DNA of 64,000 nt from DTU064 sp045588245 (GTDB taxonomy: Bacteria > Bacillota > Clostridia > Oscillospirales > CAG-272): positions 62,001-126,000 of the forward strand of contig JAZNDW010000012.1 of assembly GCA_045588245.1 (NCBI GenBank), written 5' to 3'. This document shows positions 42,919-49,510 of the stretch, piece after piece; positions within the stretch are counted from its first letter, which is position 1, and the number at the start of each line of letters is the position of its first letter. The notes below the pieces were generated by a model. That model did no database searches, was not told the origin of the DNA, and saw nothing but the letters and a program-made list of their open reading frames with translations. The position numbers were made by a program, and so were the translations under genes.

Positions 42919-44325
42919 TCACTTTTTCTCGCGTATCAACAGACGACGCATGGCATCACCGTTCCAGGGAATAAGCGGATACAGATAACTCACACCGCAA
43001 ACACCGCGCAGGGAAATAACGAGAGCCAAGATTATTAAAATTCCCGAAATAAAACCCCAAACGCCGAAGAGCGCCGTGAAAAACAGTATTATCATTCTGA
43101 AATATTTGAAAGCGTAGCCGAGCTCGTAATTGGATTGTGTGAAATTGGCAATAGACGTAAATGCCATGTAAAAGATGACCTCGGGAATGAGCAATCCTGC
43201 CTGAACGGCGAAGTCACCGAGCAAAAGTCCGCCGATGATCGACAAAGAATTGGACATAGTTGAAGGTGTCGTCAACGATGCAAGCTTCAATACGTCAAGT
43301 GCAAACTCGGTCAAAAACAACTGCACGATGATCGGTAGCTCTCCCGTTTCTGCAGGGAGTAAAAAAGTCAGCCACGTCGGCAGAACGTCCGCATACATCA
43401 TATATAAATACCATAAAGGAGTAATAAAAATAGTCGAAACGAAGATCAGCATACGCATGACGCGCAGGTATGAGCCCGTTGCGGGCGGAAAATAAAAATC
43501 GTTCGTCTCCTGAATGAAATCGAAAACCGATGTCGGCAGAAGTATCGCTTCGGGCGAGGTGTCAACGAGGACGGCGACGCCGCCCTCAAGAATGTGTGCC
43601 GACGTCGCGTCGGGACGTTCAGTAAGGCGAACTTTGGGAAACGGATTATACCATTGATTCTTACACAGCGCCTCCGTCAACGATTGGTGGCCCAAAGGGA
43701 GCGCGTCGGTTTTGATCGAATTGATGTCGTTTATAAGTCGCTTGACGAATTTATCGTCAGCGACACCGTCAATATACGCAATAACGACGTCGGTACGAGA
43801 TTTTGATCCAACGGTACAGTATTTCATCTGCAGTTTCGTGTCGCGTATACGGCGACGTATCAACGCAGTATTGAATATCAGCGTTTCAACGAATCCGTCG
43901 CGTGCGCCTCGCATAACGCGGTCGTTGTCGGGATCCTGTGTGTCGCGGGCAGGGTACGAACGCAAATCAACGAGGATTGCTTTGCCCGAAAAGCCGTCAG
44001 AAACCATGACACAACATCCGCCGAGAACGGCGCGGATTATGTCCTCGGCACTGTCCGTTACCTCAACTTCAACGTCGGGAAGCTTTGATAAGGCAAAGTT
44101 TACCGCCGCAGCTTCTGTGCCGTCACCGAAATCGGAGAGGGAACACAAATGCATCAAAAGCTTCTGCATCTCGCCGCCTTTGATGAACCCGTCGATATAG
44201 TAAAGTGCGGCTCTGTGGCCGCTCGCTGTGATCTCTCGTTTGATCATGTCAAAGTTATTATCAATTCCGAGAGTTGAGTCGATGCTTTTTACCGTTTTAT
44301 CAAAATCTGCGCTCAAATGCAGCAT
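42919..44325 (-). CDS. Spore germination protein, GerA/SpoVAF family
   Basis: A 468-residue protein of the germinant-receptor A-subunit family. A large soluble N-terminal part (VSDGFSGKAILVDLRSYPARD and SRTDVVIAYIDGVADDKFV) is followed by about five membrane spans from residue 290 (family segments LEGGVAVLVDTSPEAILLPT and LPIIVQLFLTEFALDVLKLAS). It sits in the inner spore membrane. It resembles SpoVAF more than GerXA in being unaccompanied by B and C subunits, but this was not tested. Its Shine-Dalgarno GGGGGTG lies in a hairpin arm just upstream. Confidence 0.9.
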   Translation of the reverse strand: MLHLSADFDKTVKSIDSTLGIDNNFDMIKREITASGHRAALYYIDGFIKGGEMQKLLMHLCSLSDFGDGTEAAAVNFALSKLPDVEVEVTDSAEDIIRAVLGGCCVMVSDGFSGKAILVDLRSYPARDTQDPDNDRVMRGARDGFVETLIFNTALIRRRIRDTKLQMKYCTVGSKSRTDVVIAYIDGVADDKFVKRLINDINSIKTDALPLGHQSLTEALCKNQWYNPFPKVRLTERPDATSAHILEGGVAVLVDTSPEAILLPTSVFDFIQETNDFYFPPATGSYLRVMRMLIFVSTIFITPLWYLYMMYADVLPTWLTFLLPAETGELPIIVQLFLTEFALDVLKLASLTTPSTMSNSLSIIGGLLLGDFAVQAGLLIPEVIFYMAFTSIANFTQSNYELGYAFKYFRMIILFFTALFGVWGFISGILIILALVISLRGVCGVSYLYPLIPWNGDAMRRLLIREKK

Positions 44326-44327
44326 AA

Positions 44328-44382
44328 AACACCCCCAAGAATATGTGGATATGATATATTATCCATCATGCTCGGGGGTGTT
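44328..44382 (-). promoter_or_regulatory. Hairpin enclosing the germination-gene ribosome binding site
   Basis: On the minus strand AACACCCCC (44382-44374) pairs with GGGGGTGTT (44336-44328), and an inner TGGATA/TATCCA stem (44365-44360 with 44351-44346) extends it. The right arm contains the only Shine-Dalgarno, three bases before the ATG. It may mask translation, or act as a terminator of the ABC operon upstream. Confidence 0.6.
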
Positions 44383-44406
44383 ATACGTTAATTGTTAATC
44401 AATCGG

Positions 44407-46707
44407 TCAATCTAAGAACGAAGGGATCCTTTCAGGATAGAAATATGCGGCAAAGTTGTCGAAGCTTTCTTCGTCGTAAACGAAGAATACGGTGTAGTCA
44501 TGGTCGGTGGGAGTTAAAGATGACAGATCAGATTCGCCGGCTAATTGTGTCGCATACGAGATGAGCTCGTATAGCTTATTCTTGTCAGCGACCTTCGTTA
44601 CGTTCTTATCGGTATTGTTAATAACGATCGCGTAATCTATATTGGATACCTGCTCGGATATATAATCTTCAAGAGCCATTTTTGACAGAGCATTGATTAT
44701 CATTGAGGCTTTTTCACCGGAAACGTAATAATGCTCGTTCGTAGCTCTGTCGTTGATATAAATCTCGCAGTTTTCAGTACTGTCGGAAAGAATATCCAAT
44801 AAAACGGGGATGTCTTCGGCATAAAGAGGCATTGCTCTATAAAAGTCGCTGTAAGCATAATCATACTTGCCGCGAGTGCCGTAGGTGGGGGTATCGTCAT
44901 CGTTGTACCCGTTGTAGTTGAAGTATCCGACTGTCGGTCTTTCTGTTTGATCGTCTGTGCGGGAAAGGATAAAATCGATCAGCCTGCGGTTACTTGAATC
45001 GGAAAAACCGTTAACGTCGTTATTATAGGAATAACAGTTGAAAGAAATGCTGTAACCTGCAGTGCCGATCAGCTCGGACTGTAACGCACCTTCAAAGATT
45101 CTGAATTCTTCTACAATTGCGGAAGGCAAAACCGTCGTGAAATAGATATCGTTGAACTTGAACGAATCGGGATCGGGGATCAATGACGCTTGATTTGCTT
45201 CGCTTTCTTTGATGAACGCTAAAATATCGGCAAGATCGGAATATTTGAAATTATTGTATCTGTACGTCGGTGAAATTCCGAAATAATTGGTATACGTTAC
45301 GGAAATACTCGTCAAACGCATGAGATTCTCGCCCTTTGCGATCATATCGTTAAGTGTCGGATCGATCGTTTCTATGCCAAGCGATGAGCCGTTTTCATAC
45401 GTTATAATTTCGCCGTATTCATTATATTCAACGGCGCGGTTAATTTCACCCGAGCGAAGCCCCGAATTGAATTCCTTCATCAGTATACGGAATTCACGGA
45501 TCTCGTCGCTTGTCAGTGAATAATGCTCACCGTCAACATTGACGGTTATCTCTTTCGCTGTGGGTACGTGATAATCGGCATAACCGAAAATTCCCGTTGA
45601 AAACGTTATCATCAGTACGATCGATACGGCACAAAAGACACCGAAGCCTTTCATTCCCGAAAACATAGCTTTTGCGGTACGGTTAAGCACCGTGTTCATC
45701 AGCATAAACGAAAGCACAGCGCCTGCGGCGGTGCCGAATATGAGCCAGAATACGCCACCGAACTCGCAGAACATATATCCCATAAGCAGTGCGGCAGGGA
45801 ACATGAGAGAATATTTTATGATCTCGCCGATGGGTTTATATATGATCGGTGTTCCCGCACGTTCGATCGGTCGCTTTTTATAGAGCCTGTATGAGATATA
45901 AAATGTTAACGCAGTGATGACGGTATCGAGCAAAATATATTTGATCGGTGAAGATACAGTATCGTCCGTTATGGCGGTAATTGAGCGGACGATTCTGAAG
46001 ACGGGCGATATGCAAGGACCGATATCTACTAACAAATCCCATGGATCGTTGCGGAGATACGTTACGCCCAATTCGATCCAAAGAAAATTCGAAACGAAGA
46101 TAACGGGCAGCACGAAAACGATGTAGAATGACATAATCGCGTGTATCGCAGAGGTGCCCGAAAGCATTGCCGCAAGGAATGAAACGGCAAGGAATACGAC
46201 GTAATAGAAGAGCGAATAGAAGAATAACTGCCATATCAAAGTGATGACGTATCCGTACATATGTCCGTTCGTAAGGAAAGTCAAAAATACGATGAATGTA
46301 TTAATAAGCAAAGGTGCTACGAATATGACAAGGGACGAAATCAGCGAGGCGATGTAATGCCCCGAACGCTTTTCGGGCAGACTGTGATGAAATCCCGCGC
46401 TTACTTTGTTATGTAAAAAAGAAAGTGCGAAACAACCCGTGAAAAACGACGCAAAAACGGAGACGATGACGGACACTACTATTAAATCGTTCATTATGCC
46501 TTCGATCCTTGACTTGATAACTTCGGCTGTTACCGTCATTTCGTTGCGAAAGACGTTGTCCATCTGAATCATAAGCGGAACGGAGGTCGAGAAAAACAGC
46601 GCAATGATGATCAGAAGCGCCACAGCCCAGAGCCGTTTGGTCGAATATAGAATATACGACGGGGTAACGATTGGGGACTTGTCAAGAGATGACTTTGTTG
46701 CTGTCAT
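44407..46707 (-). CDS. ABC transporter permease, large, with extracytoplasmic domain
   Basis: A 766-residue membrane protein. About nine spans occupy the first 400 residues (RLWAVALLIIIALFFSTSVPLM at the start; SGHYIASLISSLVIFVAPLLI; VFCAVSIVLMITFSTGIFGYA last), and a soluble extracytoplasmic region of about 370 residues follows. It fits the large permeases partnered with YtrA-regulated ATPases in Clostridia, possibly DUF6449-bearing, which is a memory-based guess. The start overlaps the ATPase gene by 26 bp, so the two form a pair. Substrate unknown; cell-envelope stress or antimicrobial peptides are typical for such modules. Confidence 0.75.
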   Translation of the reverse strand: MTATKSSLDKSPIVTPSYILYSTKRLWAVALLIIIALFFSTSVPLMIQMDNVFRNEMTVTAEVIKSRIEGIMNDLIVVSVIVSVFASFFTGCFALSFLHNKVSAGFHHSLPEKRSGHYIASLISSLVIFVAPLLINTFIVFLTFLTNGHMYGYVITLIWQLFFYSLFYYVVFLAVSFLAAMLSGTSAIHAIMSFYIVFVLPVIFVSNFLWIELGVTYLRNDPWDLLVDIGPCISPVFRIVRSITAITDDTVSSPIKYILLDTVITALTFYISYRLYKKRPIERAGTPIIYKPIGEIIKYSLMFPAALLMGYMFCEFGGVFWLIFGTAAGAVLSFMLMNTVLNRTAKAMFSGMKGFGVFCAVSIVLMITFSTGIFGYADYHVPTAKEITVNVDGEHYSLTSDEIREFRILMKEFNSGLRSGEINRAVEYNEYGEIITYENGSSLGIETIDPTLNDMIAKGENLMRLTSISVTYTNYFGISPTYRYNNFKYSDLADILAFIKESEANQASLIPDPDSFKFNDIYFTTVLPSAIVEEFRIFEGALQSELIGTAGYSISFNCYSYNNDVNGFSDSSNRRLIDFILSRTDDQTERPTVGYFNYNGYNDDDTPTYGTRGKYDYAYSDFYRAMPLYAEDIPVLLDILSDSTENCEIYINDRATNEHYYVSGEKASMIINALSKMALEDYISEQVSNIDYAIVINNTDKNVTKVADKNKLYELISYATQLAGESDLSSLTPTDHDYTVFFVYDEESFDNFAAYFYPERIPSFLD

Positions 46708-47575
46708 AGCCTATTTCCTCCATTTCCGAAATAAATATTTCCTCAAGCGTCAGCGGCAAAAGCTCAAGATAAAGCGGAGATGCGGCACTGAGAACGCCTT
46801 CAATCTCCTCTGCGCCGCCGCGACAGGTGATTGTGTGCAGCCGTCCGCGTGTTTCATGAGAAATAATGTCGAGTGCGGACAGGTCGGGTGCCTCGCTTTC
46901 GAATGCTACCTGCGCTTTGTGCACCAAAAGCTTCATTTCATCAAGCTCGCGATCGAGTATGATCTGCCCGCGGTGCATAAGCGCGATATGATCCGTCAAA
47001 TCCTCAAGCTCACGTAGGTTGTGAGTTGAAATGATGGCGGTAAGACCCGATTCTGCAACGTCTTCTGCGATCATGCGGCGAACGAGCTGACGCATGACGG
47101 GGTCAATGCCATCGAATGTTTCGTCGCACAATAGATACCGCGGACGAAGCGACATTCCCAAGAGCAGAGAGGACTGCTTTTGCATACCTTTTGAAAAAGT
47201 GTTGATCTTTCTGTTGCGGTCAAGCCCGAACATATCCGTCATTTTACGGTAGCGCTCGTCATCAAATTCTCGGTATACGCTTTTATAGAGCGAACGCATA
47301 TCGTCAAGCGTTGCCGCGGGCGCAAAGTATTGCTCGTCGGAAAGATATACGATTTTTTGCTTTAATTCATAATTTTCGTAGATCGGCATTCCGTCGCAGA
47401 GAATCTCTCCCGAATCAGGGGCGTAAATACCGCAAATCGTACGCAGAAGCGTCGATTTGCCGCTTCCGTTTGATCCGATAAGCCCGAAGACCGAGCCTGT
47501 GTCAATGATCATGGAAACGTTTGACAGAGCCTTGACAGCTCCGAAAGATTTGTTAATATCTTTGACTATAATCAT
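46682..47575 (-). CDS. ABC transporter ATP-binding protein
   Basis: A 297-residue ATPase. Walker A is GLIGSNGSGKST near residue 33, the Q-loop region is YLSDEQYFAP, the signature is the divergent FSKGMQKQSSLLLG, Walker B is YLLCDETFDGID and the switch His is in ISTHNLRELEDL. The short FSKGMQ signature is usual in the YtrB/BcrA-like group. It energises the overlapping permease. It follows gntR by 41 bp. Confidence 0.93.
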   Translation of the reverse strand: MIIVKDINKSFGAVKALSNVSMIIDTGSVFGLIGSNGSGKSTLLRTICGIYAPDSGEILCDGMPIYENYELKQKIVYLSDEQYFAPAATLDDMRSLYKSVYREFDDERYRKMTDMFGLDRNRKINTFSKGMQKQSSLLLGMSLRPRYLLCDETFDGIDPVMRQLVRRMIAEDVAESGLTAIISTHNLRELEDLTDHIALMHRGQIILDRELDEMKLLVHKAQVAFESEAPDLSALDIISHETRGRLHTITCRGGAEEIEGVLSAASPLYLELLPLTLEEIFISEMEEIGYDSNKVIS

Positions 47576-47616
47576 ATTTGTTTCACTCCGGGATCAGTAA
47601 AATTGTGTGGTGGGCG

Positions 47617-47988
47617 TCAGTCACGCCAGACTTCGTTCACGATAGAAACGATCTGTTCTTCGGTAACGCCGAGTGCACGGGCAGAATCGAGAACCGAACG
47701 GATCTGCAGGGTAAGATCGTCTAAAACTTTTTCCTTGGCGTCGCCGATCTCGTCGGAAACGAAGCTGCCGCGGCCGGGGGAAGAATATATGATACCGCGC
47801 CGTTCAAGCTCCGCATAAGCTTTATGGATAGTGTTCGGATTGATTCCGAGCTCCGATGCGAGCTGACGCACCGATGGGATAGGCTCGTTAGCCGAAAGCA
47901 CACCGCGAAGAACCATGTTGCTTATGTTTTCCACGAGCTGTTCGTATATAGGAGTTCTGCTTTTGAAGTCAACGTAAAATGAACTCAT
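47617..47988 (-). CDS. GntR-family transcriptional regulator, YtrA subfamily
   Basis: A 123-residue regulator: winged helix in the first 75 residues (TPIYEQLVENISNMVLRG, then IPSVRQLASELGINPNTIHKAYAELERRGII) and a short C-terminal helical dimerisation tail, as in YtrA-type GntR proteins that repress their own ABC-transporter operons. A matching inverted repeat lies at 48017-48035 just downstream of the -10. AAGGAGG precedes the ATG. Confidence 0.94.
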   Translation of the reverse strand: MSSFYVDFKSRTPIYEQLVENISNMVLRGVLSANEPIPSVRQLASELGINPNTIHKAYAELERRGIIYSSPGRGSFVSDEIGDAKEKVLDDLTLQIRSVLDSARALGVTEEQIVSIVNEVWRD

Positions 47989-48016
47989 GGTACCTCCTTG
48001 TGAATGGTCATCAACC

Positions 48017-48035
48017 GTACTATGCGTAATAGTAC
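48017..48035. promoter_or_regulatory. Operator for the GntR/YtrA-type regulator
   Basis: GTACTAT-GCGTA-ATAGTAC, a perfect 7-bp inverted repeat with a 5-bp centre, directly after the gntR -10 box. The GTACTA/TAGTAC half-sites fit YtrA-type operators, so autorepression is likely. Confidence 0.72.
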
Positions 48036-48041
48036 ACTGAT

Positions 48042-48070
48042 ATAATACAACAGTATTAACAAATTGTCAA
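48042..48070 (-). promoter_or_regulatory. Promoter of the gntR-ABC operon
   Basis: On the minus strand TTGACA (48070-48065) and TATTAT (48047-48042), spacer 17 bp. Confidence 0.8.
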
Positions 48071-48135
48071 GCGTTCAAATGTAATTTGCAAGAAATATTC
48101 TATTGGCAATAATCGGACAATTTACAAAAAATCTA

Positions 48136-48164
48136 TTGAATTATATTGACTCATGATTTATAAT
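48136..48164 (+). promoter_or_regulatory. Promoter of yajC
   Basis: TTGAAT at 48136-48141 and TATAAT at 48159-48164, spacer 17 bp, 36 bp before the start codon. Confidence 0.72.
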
Positions 48165-48199
48165 TACTATTTGATATCAAGTTTAAGGAGATAAATGAA

Positions 48200-48508
48200 A
48201 TGGTATATCTTGACACACCGGCTCCCACAAACGGCTGGACCACGATCATCATGCTCGTTATCATGCTCGTTGTTTTCTATTTCTTCCTTATTAAGCCTCA
48301 GAAGAAGCAGGAAAAGGAAACAAACGATATGAGAAACGCTCTGCAGGTAGGCGATGAGATCACGACCATCGGCGGAATTATCGGAAAGATAGTCAGCATC
48401 AAGGAAGAAACCGTTATGATCGAAACGGGCAAGGAAAAGACGAAGATCCGTATACTTCGTTCCGCTGTCAGATGCGTTGACGTTAAAGCAGAAGACGCTC
48501 AGGACTAA
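48200..48508 (+). CDS. yajC: Preprotein translocase subunit YajC
   Basis: A 102-residue single-span membrane protein associated with SecDF and YidC. The span (TTIIMLVIMLVVFYFFLIKPQ-like) is followed by PQKKQEKETNDMRNALQVGDEITTIGGIIGKI, the classic YajC signature. AAGGAGA precedes the ATG. No secDF follows in this window; secA lies 1 kb downstream. Confidence 0.95.
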   Translation: MVYLDTPAPTNGWTTIIMLVIMLVVFYFFLIKPQKKQEKETNDMRNALQVGDEITTIGGIIGKIVSIKEETVMIETGKEKTKIRILRSAVRCVDVKAEDAQD

Positions 48509-48533
48509 GCTCACAAAGGAATAATTTACGTTT

Positions 48534-48568
48534 ACCCCGAATACTATGTAACAAAAAGTATTCGGGGT
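48534..48568 (+). promoter_or_regulatory. Hairpin covering the ribosome binding site of the next gene
   Basis: ACCCCGAATACT (48534-48545) and AGTATTCGGGGT (48557-48568) form a perfect 12-bp stem with an 11-nt loop. There is no T run after it. The only Shine-Dalgarno-like sequence for the ATG at 48578 is the GGGGT in its right arm. Confidence 0.65.
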
Positions 48569-48577
48569 AAATAACAA

Positions 48578-49021
48578 ATGAAAGATGAAGAACGCGGAAG
48601 ATTCACTCCGCACGTCATATCATGCATCATCGGCGTCGGTGCGGCTATACTTACGTCTGCCGTTTTACTGTTCGCAGTCGGTGGAATTGTTTATTCATTC
48701 GATGATCCCAATCGGTATACGACGGCAGCATCGGTAATAGTTATCGTTGTTTCAAGCTTTATCGGCGGCTTTGCCGGCGGAAAGCATAAAAGTACCGTCA
48801 CAGACGGTATTCTCTCGGGTGTGATTTTCGCACTTGTGCTGTTTTTATTGTCACTCTTTTGCGGCGGCGAAACGGCGCTTGGTACTTTTCCGTATTCGAT
48901 ACTCTTGCGTGTCGGCGAAATAGCCGTTGCTGTAGGCGGAACATTTTTGTCATGCAGGTCTCGCGGGGCTCACCGAATGCACGGTGTTCCGAAGGTACCG
49001 AAAATAAAAACAAAACGTTAA
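48578..49021 (+). CDS. TIGR04086-type small membrane protein
   Basis: A 147-residue protein with four hydrophobic spans (ISCIIGVGAAILTSAVLLFAVGG; ASVIVIVVSSFIGGFAGG; FALVLFLLSLFCGG; ILLRVGEIAVAVGGTFLSC). Size, the GGFAGGKHK motif between spans and the position after yajC match the TIGR04086 family, which in Clostridia is encoded next to the SCIFF peptide genes. Function unknown. Its ribosome binding site is within a 12-bp hairpin. Confidence 0.75.
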   Translation: MKDEERGRFTPHVISCIIGVGAAILTSAVLLFAVGGIVYSFDDPNRYTTAASVIVIVVSSFIGGFAGGKHKSTVTDGILSGVIFALVLFLLSLFCGGETALGTFPYSILLRVGEIAVAVGGTFLSCRSRGAHRMHGVPKVPKIKTKR

Positions 49022-49041
49022 TGTGAAATGAGGGTACAGAA

Positions 49042-49278
49042 ATGATAAAGATTATTAAAGAAAACGGCGAACGCTTCGTTTACGATGAAAACAGCGACAC
49101 GAAAACACCCATAACGGCGCTTCAGGCGAAAATGCTTTCATATCTGAAGCCCCCTATGACACAGGAGCTTTCGACGTCATTACGCTACGATCTTGCAAAA
49201 TATGACGGCGGCATGGTCGAGGATGCATACGCGGAACTATACGAGCTTTATACAGAAGGCAAGATCTTTTCCGAATGA
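49042..49278 (+). CDS. Small RRE (PqqD-like)-type protein, possible ScfB N-terminal remnant
   Basis: A 78-residue soluble protein. The pattern (IKIIKENGERFVYDENSDTK at the start; VEDAYAELYELYTEGKIFSE at the end) resembles the N-terminal peptide-recognition (RRE) domain of the SCIFF maturase ScfB, which in Clostridia is found after yajC, the TIGR04086 gene and scfA. Here the reading frame stops at a good terminator with no radical-SAM domain after it and no Cys-rich scfA before it. It may be a stand-alone RRE or a decayed maturase. The resemblance is from memory and moderate. AGGGTA lies upstream of the ATG. Confidence 0.5.
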   Translation: MIKIIKENGERFVYDENSDTKTPITALQAKMLSYLKPPMTQELSTSLRYDLAKYDGGMVEDAYAELYELYTEGKIFSE

Positions 49279-49291
49279 AAACAGTTGTTGC

Positions 49292-49321
49292 AAAAAAACA
49301 CCGATTTTTCGGTGTTTTTTT
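49292..49321 (+). terminator. Terminator of the yajC operon
   Basis: AAAAAAACACCGA/TCGGTGTTTTTTT with a 4-nt loop, 14 bp after the stop codon. Confidence 0.9.
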
Positions 49322-49413
49322 AGTTTTTTGTCAATTTATCTTGCATATTACCTAAAGTAATATGTTAAACTTGAGAAAATAAGGAACAAATATAAATATT
49401 AACAAAATATTGA

Positions 49414-49442
49414 TTGCATCGATTGAGTAAATGATATATAAT
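49414..49442 (+). promoter_or_regulatory. Promoter of secA
   Basis: TTGCAT at 49414-49419 and TATAAT at 49437-49442, spacer 17 bp, in an AT-rich 190-bp region. Confidence 0.7.
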
Positions 49443-49510
49443 AAAATAGTATGCGTATGCAATAATACAAACTACACATGAAAGCAACCACCCGAAAAGG
49501 ATAATGAATA

